A stretch of DNA of 56,642 bases from Solirubrobacteraceae bacterium (lineage in GTDB: Bacteria > Actinomycetota > Thermoleophilia > Solirubrobacterales > Solirubrobacteraceae). The stretch covers positions 1 through 56,642 of the forward strand of contig JAEMSV010000013.1 in the NCBI GenBank assembly GCA_016462625.1, written 5' to 3'. Positions within the stretch are counted from its first letter, which is position 1. The number at the start of each line of letters is the position of its first letter. The position numbers and the translations under genes were made by a program. The notes under the pieces were generated by a model. It had not been told where the DNA came from, searched no databases, and saw only the letters and a program-made list of their open reading frames with translations. Of this stretch, positions 1 to 8,490 are shown in pieces.

Positions 1-473
1 GGATGTCGACGTAGCCGGCGCCGCACTTCGTGCCGACGTCGAAGCGCAGCGTCTTGCGCCCGCCCGAGGCGTTGAGCAGGACGTCGGCCATGTCGCGCGC
101 GTCGGCCTGGATCAGGTCGCGCATGGTCGTGAAGCGGTTCGGGCGGTCGGACGGGTACGCGTAGATGACCTTCTCCCGCGGGCCGGTGTGCGCCTGGTAG
201 GCCGTGTCATCGCGCGTCTGCTCGACGCCGCACCAGAGGCCATCGGCCAGCCCGTTGGAGGCGGACGCGGCGGACATCCGGTCGCTGCGGATCGCGCGGA
301 GCTTGCGCCGCAGGTCGTCGTCGGCGCCCGGCGGGATCCGATCGCCGTGGGTCGCGCCGGCGTTCAGCGCCGTGATCGGACCGCCGCCACCTCCGGCCGA
401 CACGGCGAGCGCCGGGGCCAGCAGCCCGGCGAGGGCGATGGCGACGATCGCGAGGAGCGGTGGACGCGGCACC
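1..473 (-). CDS. Secreted protein of unknown function, 5' part only
   Basis: Reading leftward from a GTG at 471-473, the frame stays open to the window edge, giving about 157 N-terminal residues. The product begins with a hydrophobic signal peptide (PRPPLLAIVAIALAGLLAPA) followed by a Gly-rich stretch. The mature part contains two Cys (in LWCGVEQ and TKCG), a DLRRKLRAIRSDR helix and a YVDI end. I do not recognise the family. The signal peptide and the paired cysteines suggest an exported, possibly disulfide-bonded protein. It is divergent from the acyl-CoA dehydrogenase at 575, with about 100 bp between the starts. The start codon is chosen because the signal peptide begins there; no strong ribosome-binding site is visible. 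The gene continues beyond position 1. Confidence 0.6.
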
Positions 474-537
474 CGAGAAAGATCGGCGCGTTCCCGCTCG
501 GCGGGGATCGTGGGGCCCGCCCTTGGACGGAAAGACC

Positions 538-566
538 TTGCCGCGGGAAGTAGGAAGTTCTACTGT
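538..566 (+). promoter_or_regulatory. Promoter for leaderless acyl-CoA dehydrogenase mRNA
   Basis: TTGCCG at 538-543 and TACTGT at 561-566 are separated by 17 bp, the standard -35/-10 geometry. The ATG follows only 8 nt after the -10 hexamer and there is no Shine-Dalgarno sequence, so transcription probably starts at or next to the ATG. Confidence 0.55.
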
Positions 567-572
567 CTACTT
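548..572. promoter_or_regulatory. Inverted-repeat operator overlapping the promoter
   Basis: AAGTAG (548-553) and CTACTT (567-572) form an inverted repeat, with an inner overlapping pair AGTAG (549-553)/CTACT (560-564). The element covers the -10 hexamer and the expected start point, as a repressor site would. No regulator gene adjoins it, so the cognate protein is unknown. Confidence 0.4.
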
Positions 573-574
573 CT

Positions 575-1774
575 ATGGCCACAGCTACCAGCAGCGGCAG
601 CGACGTCCTGAAGCCCGACTTCAGCACCCAGCGCCGCCACTTCATCTTCACCGAGGAGCACGAGCAGCTCCGCCAGAGCATCCGCTCCTTCTGCCAGAAG
701 GAGCTGGCGCCCCACGCCGAGGAGTGGGAGGAGACGACCTTCCCCGACTCCGTTTTCACGCGCATGGGCGAGCTGGGCTACCTCGGCCTCGACAAGCCCG
801 AGGCCTACGGCGGCCAGGGTGGCGACTACTTCTCCGCGATCGTCCTCGCCGAGGAGATGGCCCACGCGCACTCCGGCGGGCTGGCGATGGGCATCGGCGT
901 CCAGACCGACATGGCGCTGCCGCCGATCCTCGCGTTCGGCACCGAGGAGCAGAAGCAGGAGTGGGCCGTGCCGGCCATCAAGGGCACGAAGATCCTCTCG
1001 CTGGGCATCACCGAGCCCGACGCCGGCTCCGACGTCGCGGGCATCAAGACCCGCGCCGTCAAGGACGGCGACGAGTGGGTCATCAACGGCTCGAAGACCT
1101 ACATCACCAACGGCCACCGCTCCGACGTGATCGTCCTCGTGACGAAGACCGACCCGGACGCCGGCTACGACGGGTTCACGCTCTTCCTCGTGCCGATGGA
1201 CGCCCCGGGCGTCATCCGCGAGAAGCGCCTGCAGAAGCTCGGCATGCACGCGTCGGACACCGCGCTGCTCGCGTTCCAGGACGTGCGGGTGCCCGACTCC
1301 GCGGTCCTCGGCGAGATCGGCAAGGGCTTCTACCACATCATGTGGGAGCTGCAGGGTGAGCGGATGATCGGCGCTGCCGGCTCCGTCTCGGGCGCCGAGC
1401 TGTGCTTCGAGCAGACCCTGCAGTACGCCAAGACGCGCGAGGCGTTCGGGCGCCCCATCGCCAACTTCCAGGTCATGCGCCACAAGTTCGCCGAGATGGC
1501 GACGAAGATCGAGTCGGCGCGGCAGATGGTCTACGTCACCGCGTGGCGGATCGCGAACGGCGAGTACCCAGTCCGCGAGATCTCCATGGCGAAGCTGCAC
1601 GCGTCACGGATCGCGGTCGAGGTCGCCGACGAGTGCATCCAGATCCACGGCGGCGCGGGCTACATGAAGGAGTACGGCGTCGAGCGGGTCTGGCGCGATA
1701 TGCGGCTCAACCGCATCGGCGCGGGCACCGACGAGGTCATGCTCGAGGTCATCGGGAAGTCATACGGGATCTAG
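575..1774 (+). CDS. Acyl-CoA dehydrogenase
   Basis: The 399-residue product is a full-length acyl-CoA dehydrogenase: an FAD flavoenzyme that puts a trans-2,3 double bond into acyl-CoA and passes electrons to electron-transferring flavoprotein. The FAD/substrate signature ITEPDAGSDVAG lies near residue 145. The second signature, with QIHGGAGY and a closing GTDEVM, lies near residues 354-389. The start is set by the ATG 8 nt after a -10 hexamer. The 3' end overlaps the oppositely oriented Old Yellow Enzyme gene by 15 bp. Chain-length specificity cannot be read from the sequence. A second paralogue lies at 19001, and the two differ enough to suggest different substrates. Confidence 0.95.
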   Translation: MATATSSGSDVLKPDFSTQRRHFIFTEEHEQLRQSIRSFCQKELAPHAEEWEETTFPDSVFTRMGELGYLGLDKPEAYGGQGGDYFSAIVLAEEMAHAHSGGLAMGIGVQTDMALPPILAFGTEEQKQEWAVPAIKGTKILSLGITEPDAGSDVAGIKTRAVKDGDEWVINGSKTYITNGHRSDVIVLVTKTDPDAGYDGFTLFLVPMDAPGVIREKRLQKLGMHASDTALLAFQDVRVPDSAVLGEIGKGFYHIMWELQGERMIGAAGSVSGAELCFEQTLQYAKTREAFGRPIANFQVMRHKFAEMATKIESARQMVYVTAWRIANGEYPVREISMAKLHASRIAVEVADECIQIHGGAGYMKEYGVERVWRDMRLNRIGAGTDEVMLEVIGKSYGI

Positions 1775-2842
1775 CGCCGGGTAGTCCGTGTAGCCCTTCT
1801 CGCCGCCGCTGTAGAACGTGTCCTTGTCGGGATCGTTGAGCGGCGCGCCCTCCTGCAGGCGGCGAGGCAGATCCGGGTTGGCGAGGAACGCCCGGCCGAT
1901 GGCGACGAGATCGGCCTTGCCATCGCGGACCATCTCGTCGGCCTCCTGCAGCCCGAACTCCCGCTTGAAGCCGCCGTTGATCATGAGCGTGCCCGGAAAC
2001 AGCTCCCGGGCCTGCTCGACCGACGAGTAGCCGGTCAGCGACGTCGTCTCGAGCACGTGGACGTAGAGGAGGTCGTGTCGGGCGAGCTCGTCCAGCAGCG
2101 CGGCGTAGGTCTCGCGCGGCGCGGCCTCCTCGATGTCGTTGACCGGATGGCCGGGTGAGATGCGGATCGCGGTGCGCTCGGCGCCGATTGCGGCGACCAC
2201 CGCGTCGACCGTCTCGACGACGAAGCGGATGCGGCCGGCGACGTCCGTGCCGTAGCCGTCGGTGCGCTGGTTGGTCTTCTCGCTGAGGAACTGATGCAGC
2301 AGGTAGCCATTGGCGGCGTGCAACTCGACGCCGTAGGCGCCCGCCGCGACGGCGCGGCGCGCGGCGTCGACGAACTGGTCGCGCACCCCCGCGAGCTCGT
2401 CCGTCTCGAGCGCACGCGGCGTCACGTAGGCGGCCTGGCCGTCCGGGGTGAAGACCTCGCCCTCGGCACGGACCGCCGACGGCGCGATCGGCGTCTCACC
2501 GTCGGTGTAGTACGGGTGCGCGACGCGCCCGCCGTGCATCAGCTGGACCACGAGCTTGGCGTCCCCCGCCTCCGCCACGGCGTCGGCGACCTGCGCCCAG
2601 CCCTCCTGGTGCTCGTCGCTGTGCAGCCCCGCGATGTCGAGATACGCCTGGCCGTCCGCCGAGGGGTGCGTGCCCTCGGTGATCAGGATCGCGGCACTCG
2701 CGCGCTGCGCGTAGTACTCAGCGTTGAGCTCACCCGGCACCGTGTCCTTGGCCCGATTGCGGGTCAGCGGCGCCATCGCGACGCGGTGCGGGAGCGTGAG
2801 CGAACCATGGGTGTACGGCGTGAACAGGTGCGGGTATGGCAC
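1760..2842 (-). CDS. Old Yellow Enzyme family alkene reductase
   Basis: The 360-residue protein is an FMN-dependent NAD(P)H oxidoreductase of the OYE/NemA family, which reduces activated C=C bonds and nitro compounds. Family hallmarks are MAPLTRNRA near the N-terminus, HGGRVAHP, and the substrate-binding His/Asn in ELHAANGYLLHQFL, followed by NQRTDGYG and a C-terminal GRAFLANPDLP flavin-binding segment. The start is GTG at 2840-2842, the only start in frame before the conserved N-terminus. It is divergent from the MMPL exporter, with a perfect palindrome at 2861-2880 between them, which suggests joint control in response to a toxic electrophile. The 3' end overlaps the acyl-CoA dehydrogenase gene by 15 bp. 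Confidence 0.93.
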   Translation of the reverse strand: MPYPHLFTPYTHGSLTLPHRVAMAPLTRNRAKDTVPGELNAEYYAQRASAAILITEGTHPSADGQAYLDIAGLHSDEHQEGWAQVADAVAEAGDAKLVVQLMHGGRVAHPYYTDGETPIAPSAVRAEGEVFTPDGQAAYVTPRALETDELAGVRDQFVDAARRAVAAGAYGVELHAANGYLLHQFLSEKTNQRTDGYGTDVAGRIRFVVETVDAVVAAIGAERTAIRISPGHPVNDIEEAAPRETYAALLDELARHDLLYVHVLETTSLTGYSSVEQARELFPGTLMINGGFKREFGLQEADEMVRDGKADLVAIGRAFLANPDLPRRLQEGAPLNDPDKDTFYSGGEKGYTDYPALDPV

Positions 2843-2860
2843 GTGGAGTCGATCTCCGAG

Positions 2861-2880
2861 ATAGTTGAGTCAGCAACTAT
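2861..2880. promoter_or_regulatory. Perfect palindrome between alkene reductase and MMPL exporter
   Basis: ATAGTTG (2861-2867) and CAACTAT (2874-2880) are a perfect 7-bp inverted repeat with a 6-bp spacer. It is AT-rich in a GC-rich region and resembles MarR/TetR-type operators. It sits between two divergent genes, where a dimeric repressor could silence both. Confidence 0.6.
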
Positions 2881-2936
2881 ATCGGGTCCACAACCTGGAC
2901 TTTCGCGCCCCTGGGACGGAGCGGAGACTCGCCGGC

Positions 2937-5054
2937 ATGTCCACACATGCCGCCCCCATCTCCCCCTCCATCCTCGGTCGACTCGGCCGCGCCGCAGCCA
3001 CGCACCGCCGAAGGGTCTTCCTCGGCTGGGCGGTGATCGCCATCGGCCTCGGCGCGGTCGCGCCGAGGGTCGAGCACGCGCTGTCCGGCGCCGGGTGGGA
3101 GGCCACCGGCTCGGAGTCCGTCGAGGCGCGTACCGTCATCGACCGCGAGTTCGCCGGCCTCTCGTCCTCGGCCCTCATGGTGGTCGTGCACTCCGACGAC
3201 CGCACGATCCGCGACCCGGCCTTCACCCACGCGATCAGCGCGGCGACACGGGTGCTCCGGGCCGACGACCGCGTCCGGGCCGTCGTCCCGCCGCAGCCGG
3301 GGACCTCCGTCTCACCGGACGGCCACACCGCGGTCATCCAGGCCGGCGCGAACGGCACCAGCGACAGCATGGTGCGCGCCGCCGGTGACCTGAAGGAGGA
3401 ACTGCCCACCGCCGACGGCGTCTCCGTGTCGCTGACCGGCGCGTCCGGCATGTGGTCGGACTTCAACGAGGCGAACAAGAGTGCGATGGCGAAGTCCGAG
3501 CTGCTCTCGTGGCCCGTGACGATGGCGATCCTCGTGCTGGCCTTCGGCTCGCTGGTCGCCGCAGGGCTGCCGCTGGTCCTGACCATTCTCGGGCTGGTCG
3601 CGTCCGCCGGGACGCTGTACCTCGGCACCAAGGTCGCGGGCATCTCGATCTGGGCGATGAACTTCGCGCTGATGTTCGCGCTGGCGCTCGGCATCGACTA
3701 CGCGCTGTTCATCGTCTACCGGTTCCGCGAGGCCCTGTCCGGCCGGGACCGACCGGTCGACGACGCCGTGGCCGAGACGATGGACACGGCCGGCAAGGCG
3801 GTGCTGTTCAGCGGCCTGACGGTGCTCATCAGCCTGTCCGCGGTCATGCTCGTGCCGAGCCCGGCGTTCCGCTCGACGGCGCTGGGGATCATGGTCGCCG
3901 TCGTCTTCATCCTCGCGGCGACGCTCACCCTCCTCCCCGCGCTGCTGGGCGCACTCGGGCCGAAGATCGACAGCCTCTCGCTGCCGTGGGCGGACACCGA
4001 CGCGCACGGGTCGCCGCGGTTCGCCGCGTGGGCCGAGCGCCTCTGGCGGCACCCGCTGGCCTACGGCGCCGCCGCGCTGATCGTCCTCGTGGTCCTCGCG
4101 CTCCCGGTGCTCGGGCTGCGAACCGGCATGCCGTCGATCACGGTCGTCCCGGAGGACGACGGCTCACGCGTGGCCTACACCCAGGTGCAGGATGCCTTCG
4201 GCCCCGGCGCGCCCGGCGTGCTGCAGATCGTCTCCGCGCCGCGCGACGCCGCGCGGGTCGCAGCCGTGACGCAGGCCGATCCGGGTATCGCCCGGGTGAT
4301 CCCCGCGCCGCCCGGGGCTCACCACGCGATGACGCAGGTCATCCCGAAACAGGAGCCCTCCGACCCGGCCGTCGGCGCGACCATCGAACGGCTGCGGGAG
4401 ACCCTGCCGGCGTCCGCGCTGGTCGGCGGGGCGCCGGCGGAGAACCACGACCTCGAGCAGGCGCTCGACGACAAGGCGCCGCTGGTCATCGGCGTGGTGC
4501 TCGGCCTCGGGTTCCTGCTCCTGCTCGTCGCGCTGCAGGCCCCGGTCCTCGCCGCGGTCGGCGTGCTGACGAACCTGCTCGCGGTCGGCGCGGCGTTCGG
4601 CGTCGCCCGGTTGATCTTTCAGGAGGGCCACCTCGCCGGTCTCCTGGGCTTCGAGCCGCAGGGGTTCCTCGACGCCTGGGCTCCGGTGTTCTTCTTCGCG
4701 ATGGTGTTCGCCATCTCGATGGACTACACCGTGTTCCTGCTCTCGAGCGCCAAAGAGCACTGGGACCGCAGCCACGACCCGCACGAGGCGATGGTCGGCG
4801 GCGTCGCGCAGTCCGGCCGGGTCGTGTTCGCCGCCGCGGCGGTGATGGTCGCCGTGTTCTTCACGTTCGCGCTGTCGGGACCGCTCCCCCCGAAGGAGAT
4901 GGGCGTGGTCCTCGGCATCGCGGTCCTGCTCGACGCGGCGCTCGTCCGGCTGCTCCTCGTCCCGGTCGCCCTGCGGCTGCTCGGGCGGTGGGCCTGGTGG
5001 CTGCCCGCACCGCTGCACCGGGTGCTGCCCGGGGTGCGCTTCGGGCACGCCTGA
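2937..5054 (+). CDS. MMPL/RND family transporter
   Basis: This is a 705-residue integral membrane transporter of the MMPL branch of the RND superfamily, which exports lipids, hydrophobic compounds or drugs using the proton gradient. It has the duplicated MMPL layout: TM1, a large extracytoplasmic loop (about residues 45-185), a TM bundle containing GIDYALFIVYRFRE near residue 252, a second loop, and a second bundle containing SMDYTVFLLSSAKE near residue 594. The Asp-Tyr pairs are the expected proton-relay positions. An upstream extension to 2865 is open, but it would start inside the palindrome at 2861-2880, so the ATG at 2937 with GGAG upstream is preferred. Sharing a regulator with the alkene reductase fits a detoxification role; the substrate is unknown. 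Confidence 0.92.
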   Translation: MSTHAAPISPSILGRLGRAAATHRRRVFLGWAVIAIGLGAVAPRVEHALSGAGWEATGSESVEARTVIDREFAGLSSSALMVVVHSDDRTIRDPAFTHAISAATRVLRADDRVRAVVPPQPGTSVSPDGHTAVIQAGANGTSDSMVRAAGDLKEELPTADGVSVSLTGASGMWSDFNEANKSAMAKSELLSWPVTMAILVLAFGSLVAAGLPLVLTILGLVASAGTLYLGTKVAGISIWAMNFALMFALALGIDYALFIVYRFREALSGRDRPVDDAVAETMDTAGKAVLFSGLTVLISLSAVMLVPSPAFRSTALGIMVAVVFILAATLTLLPALLGALGPKIDSLSLPWADTDAHGSPRFAAWAERLWRHPLAYGAAALIVLVVLALPVLGLRTGMPSITVVPEDDGSRVAYTQVQDAFGPGAPGVLQIVSAPRDAARVAAVTQADPGIARVIPAPPGAHHAMTQVIPKQEPSDPAVGATIERLRETLPASALVGGAPAENHDLEQALDDKAPLVIGVVLGLGFLLLLVALQAPVLAAVGVLTNLLAVGAAFGVARLIFQEGHLAGLLGFEPQGFLDAWAPVFFFAMVFAISMDYTVFLLSSAKEHWDRSHDPHEAMVGGVAQSGRVVFAAAAVMVAVFFTFALSGPLPPKEMGVVLGIAVLLDAALVRLLLVPVALRLLGRWAWWLPAPLHRVLPGVRFGHA

Positions 5055-5065
5055 GACGGCTCCGG

Positions 5066-5665
5066 TCAGCGGACCCGGTAGGGGTCGACCATCACCGAGT
5101 CGATGTTGTAGACGCCCTGGGTGGCGCGGAAGATCAGCCGAACGCTGACCGCGTTGCCCAGGACGGACACCGACGGGATCGCACTGCCCAGGTCGTTGCG
5201 CGCCGACGGCAGCCAGAAGATCGGGAGGTACTGGAAGTTCAGCGTGCTGAAGTGCAGCGAGCGCAGCCAGCCGAGCCTCTGCGAGTGGACGTCGAGCAGC
5301 GTGCTGAGCGTCCCCGCCGGAATGATGGTCTTCGACATGTACCGGAAGTGCGGGTTCGACGGGTCGACGCAGAACTCCGGCGAGATCGCGACACCGCCCG
5401 GGCCGAGCTGCAGCGCGCGCTTGCCCTCGGTGACTCCGGTGTACTCGTTGCCGGAGACGATGCGCGCCCAGCCGTAGAGCTCCCACCCAGGGGCGCCCGC
5501 CTCGAACGTCCCGCCCGGCGCGACCGAGTAGTCCGCGCTGTCCCCGTACTGCGCGAACGCCTTGGTCGTCGGCGCCTGCTCGCAGGTCGCCGCCACCGCG
5601 GGCGCCGCGAACGCGAGCGTTGCGGAGACGGTGGCGGTGAGGAGATGGAGCTTGCGGAGTGGCAT
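5066..5665 (-). CDS. Small secreted protein, function unknown
   Basis: The 199-residue product starts with a clear signal peptide (MPLRKLHLLTATVSATLAFA, cleavage after AVA) and continues as a soluble domain with two Cys in the mature part. The pattern GTFEAGAPGWELYGWARIVSGN, then LLDVHSQRLGWL and IDSVMVDPYRVR at the end, reads like a beta-sandwich of the carbohydrate-binding kind, but I cannot name a family. AGGA lies 8 nt before the ATG. The stop is 11 bp from the MMPL stop (convergent). Downstream of murD2 on the same strand, it is separated by about 100 bp that shows no gene. Confidence 0.75.
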   Translation of the reverse strand: MPLRKLHLLTATVSATLAFAAPAVAATCEQAPTTKAFAQYGDSADYSVAPGGTFEAGAPGWELYGWARIVSGNEYTGVTEGKRALQLGPGGVAISPEFCVDPSNPHFRYMSKTIIPAGTLSTLLDVHSQRLGWLRSLHFSTLNFQYLPIFWLPSARNDLGSAIPSVSVLGNAVSVRLIFRATQGVYNIDSVMVDPYRVR

Positions 5666-5765
5666 GGGCGATCCTGGCCTTCGGGCGGGGTTCTTCTCCC
5701 TGTCGGCCAGGTGGGGATGAACCGGGTATGCGTCCGGGCGGAGACCGGTGCGGCCCCGGGCGAGG

Positions 5766-7100
5766 TCAGGCCAGCGCCTGGAAGTGCTCGCCGCGCGCCT
5801 TGAAGTTCTCGTGGCTGTTGTAGCTCGCCGCGCCCGGGGAGAGGAGCACCACCGTCCCCGGGGCGGCCGCCTCCTTGGCCGCCGCGACCGCTGCGGGCAG
5901 GTCGGCGACCTCCCGCGCGTCTGACGCGCCGGCCTCCAGCGCCGCCTGCACCAGCCGCGCGCCGGTGTCGGGCAGGCCGAGCACGGTCGTGCCGGTCTCG
6001 GCGATCAGGCGGCCGAGCTCGGCGTAGTCCTGATCGCGATCGAAGCCGCCGCCGATCAGGATCACCGAGCAGTCGCGATACCACTTGCGCACGCCGCGAA
6101 TCGCCTCGGCAGCCGTCACCGGCGTCGTCGAGATGCTGTCGTCGATCCAGGTGATGCCGGCGTCGCGCCGCACCACCTGCAGGCGGTGGGAGAGCCCCTC
6201 GAAGTCCTCGAGCGCGTCGGGCAACGGCGGCAGCGGGATGTCGAGCGCCTGCAGCGCGGTCAGCGCACCGCAGACGTTCAGGGCGTTGTGGTCGCCGATC
6301 AGCGGCAGGCGATCGAACGGCACGACCACGTCGGCACCAAGGGCGACGCTGCCGTCCACGCGCACGTGCCAGCCGGGCGGGCGACCGTAGAGGAACACGT
6401 CGGAGTCCGCGGCGCGAGGGGCCGCCATGACCTCGTCCGAGCCTTCGTTCAGCACGCAGCGCCGCACACCCGGGAGTGCCAGCAGGCGGAGCTTGTCCTC
6501 GCGATAGACGTCGAACGTCCCGTGCCAATCGAGGTGCTCGGGGTGCAGGTTCGACGCCATCGCAGTCTCCGGCCCGCAGGGCAGGTCGGCGATCTGGAAG
6601 CTGGAGAGCTCGACCACCGCCAGCACGTCATCGGGCGTGCCCAGCAGCTCCAGCGCGGGCCGGCCGATGTTCCCCGCTAGCTCCACCGGCCGCCCGGCCG
6701 CCCGGACGAGGTGGGCGATCAGCGTCGCGGTCGTGCTCTTGCCCTTGGTGGCGGTGACGGCGATGACGTTGCGTCCGCCGCGCTCGGCCATCCACAGGCC
6801 GGTCGCCGTCGTGATCGGCACGCCGCGGGCGGCGACCGCGCGGAGCTCCGGGCGGTGCAGGGAAACGCCCGGGCCGCGGACGACGACGTCGCAGCCCGAG
6901 AGCGCCTCGGCCGCCTCTCCCGCGCCGACCACACGGGCGCCGCCGGTGATCTCCGGAGCCTCGTCGGCGGCGTTCTCGAGCACGGCGACCGCGATACGCG
7001 CCGACGGAAGCTCCCGGGCGAGAATCCCCGCGAAGGACCGCGTCTCGACCCCGGCGCCCCAGACGCCGATCGCCTTGCCGTCAAGCTCCGAGAAGCGCAC
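5766..7100 (-). CDS. murD2: MurD2-type UDP-MurNAc-L-alanine--L-glutamate ligase
   Basis: The 444-residue protein is a Mur ligase. It has an N-terminal Rossmann-like domain (GVWGAGVETRS near residue 12), the ATP-binding P-loop TATKGKSTT at residues 116-124, the central-domain ELSSFQI and SNLHPEHLDWHGT motifs, and a C-terminal GLSHRLQVV/WIDDSISTTP region as in MurD. Ordinary MurD adds D-glutamate. Here the gene overlaps murL by 20 bp, and in the characterised Xanthomonas system the murL-linked paralogue adds L-glutamate, which MurL then epimerises. The L-Glu specificity is therefore inferred from linkage, not read from residues. The overlap implies translational coupling with murL. A canonical murD elsewhere in the genome is not excluded. 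Confidence 0.88.
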   Translation of the reverse strand: MRFSELDGKAIGVWGAGVETRSFAGILARELPSARIAVAVLENAADEAPEITGGARVVGAGEAAEALSGCDVVVRGPGVSLHRPELRAVAARGVPITTATGLWMAERGGRNVIAVTATKGKSTTATLIAHLVRAAGRPVELAGNIGRPALELLGTPDDVLAVVELSSFQIADLPCGPETAMASNLHPEHLDWHGTFDVYREDKLRLLALPGVRRCVLNEGSDEVMAAPRAADSDVFLYGRPPGWHVRVDGSVALGADVVVPFDRLPLIGDHNALNVCGALTALQALDIPLPPLPDALEDFEGLSHRLQVVRRDAGITWIDDSISTTPVTAAEAIRGVRKWYRDCSVILIGGGFDRDQDYAELGRLIAETGTTVLGLPDTGARLVQAALEAGASDAREVADLPAAVAAAKEAAAPGTVVLLSPGAASYNSHENFKARGEHFQALA

Positions 7101-8439
7101 GGACCGCGTCCATCAGCTCGGGGGGCACGGCGTGGTCGTCGTGCAGCTGCAGCAGCGCCTCGGCCCGACGCGGATCGCGGCCGTGCACGTCGAGCACTTC
7201 GGCGATCAGGCGCCGCACCACGCTGTGGTCGCGCCACTGCTCCTGCTGCTCGAGCATCTCGATCGCCGCAAGGCTCTCCTCCTCCTCGCCGACGCACTCG
7301 AACGGCTTGAAGCCGCCGGTCGCGGTCAGCAGCGCGAAGCCCTCGAACTGCGTGTCGTCGTCGAGCATCGCGCCGCCGAAGATCCCGGTCATCTCGTCCG
7401 GCGACAGGAACGGCGCGAGCATGAGGAAGACGAAGCGGCACTTCGGGCAGTCGCGGCACCAGCGCCCGGACACGCGGAGCGCGGGGTCGGTCTGGAAGTT
7501 GCGATTGCAGCTGGCGAACGCGTGGTGGTATTCCGGAAAGCGCTGCGCGAAGGTCCGCGCGATGCTCAGCTCCGCAGCCGGACGCAGCAGCGAGAAGATG
7601 TCGACGGCGCGGGTGGCCTCACGCGCGGCGGCGCGCAGCAGCAGCTCGGCCGGCGCGCTCTTGCTGAACTGGTGGTTGACCTCGATCCCGTCGTAGACGA
7701 GGTTGCCCGCCGACGCCGAGCGCTCGTTGGCCAGGGCGACCGCGTCGAAGCCGTTGATCTGCGCGGTGAGCAGCGCGACGCACGAGATGATCGCCGTGAT
7801 CGGTACGTGGCCGTTCAGCGCGCCCTCGGCGTGCAGGCGCTTGAACTGCTCGAGCGGCAGGCCCCGGCGGACCTCGAGCATCGGCACGCCGGCGACCTCG
7901 GCGGTCGCGTGCATCGGCTCGAGCGCGTTGACCGCGAACAGCGAGAAGTCCAGGCCCGCTTCGCGCACGACCTCCAGCGCGACGACCGAGTCCTTGCCGC
8001 CGCCGGTCGGGACGAGCACGCGGTGCAACGAGACGGGCGTCACGTCCGCGCGCGCCGGCGCGTCCCCACGGGGGAACGACGGCCGCGGCAGGCCACCGAG
8101 ACGCTCGCGGTTCTCGTACGCGAACTCGCCGAGCCCCTCTGAGTACAGCGCCTCGAGGAAGGCGGCTGCGGCCAGGGGCGGCGCGCCCGTCTCGCACGAC
8201 ACCTCCGGCGGCGCGGCCAGCTTGTAGTAGCTCACGCCGGCAACCCAGTGCAGGAGATCAAGGATCGGCTGGGCGGCCTCGAAGTCGATCGTCACGCCCG
8301 GCGCGATCGGGATGTCGTACGTCTCGATGAGCGTCTCGGCGTCGTCGAGCGCGTATTCGAGCGTGACGCGCCCGTCGGGGCTCAGCGACCGCGCCGTGAA
8401 GCGGAAGCGCTGGATCGCTTTGGGGTCGAACGGGGCCAT
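7081..8439 (-). CDS. murL: MurL, UDP-MurNAc-L-Ala-L-Glu epimerase
   Basis: The 452-residue protein matches the MurL family, which uses ATP and Mg to invert the terminal L-Glu of UDP-MurNAc-L-Ala-L-Glu to D-Glu and so bypasses glutamate racemase. Recognisable features are VAGVSYYKLAAP near residue 67, GLGEFAYENRE near 103, the PP-loop-like GGGKDS at 146-151, NGHVPITAI, ANERSAS followed by EVNHQFSKS, ASCNRNF, and the CRDCPKC metal-like cluster near residue 330 followed by KPFECVGE. The ATG at 8437-8439 gives the conserved N-terminus. Longer open reading upstream runs into the divergent oxidoreductase gene and is not coding. It is the first gene of a two-gene operon with murD2. Confidence 0.93.
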   Translation of the reverse strand: MAPFDPKAIQRFRFTARSLSPDGRVTLEYALDDAETLIETYDIPIAPGVTIDFEAAQPILDLLHWVAGVSYYKLAAPPEVSCETGAPPLAAAAFLEALYSEGLGEFAYENRERLGGLPRPSFPRGDAPARADVTPVSLHRVLVPTGGGKDSVVALEVVREAGLDFSLFAVNALEPMHATAEVAGVPMLEVRRGLPLEQFKRLHAEGALNGHVPITAIISCVALLTAQINGFDAVALANERSASAGNLVYDGIEVNHQFSKSAPAELLLRAAAREATRAVDIFSLLRPAAELSIARTFAQRFPEYHHAFASCNRNFQTDPALRVSGRWCRDCPKCRFVFLMLAPFLSPDEMTGIFGGAMLDDDTQFEGFALLTATGGFKPFECVGEEEESLAAIEMLEQQEQWRDHSVVRRLIAEVLDVHGRDPRRAEALLQLHDDHAVPPELMDAVRALLGA

Positions 8440-8490
8440 CGAGAGGGGGCGCCGCGCACGCGCGACACCGTGTTCGAGAATACCCGGGGC

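Noticed and set aside
2865..2936. N-terminal extension of the MMPL gene from TTG 2865
   Set aside because: It would begin inside the palindromic operator and adds residues unlike the family; ATG 2937 is preferred.
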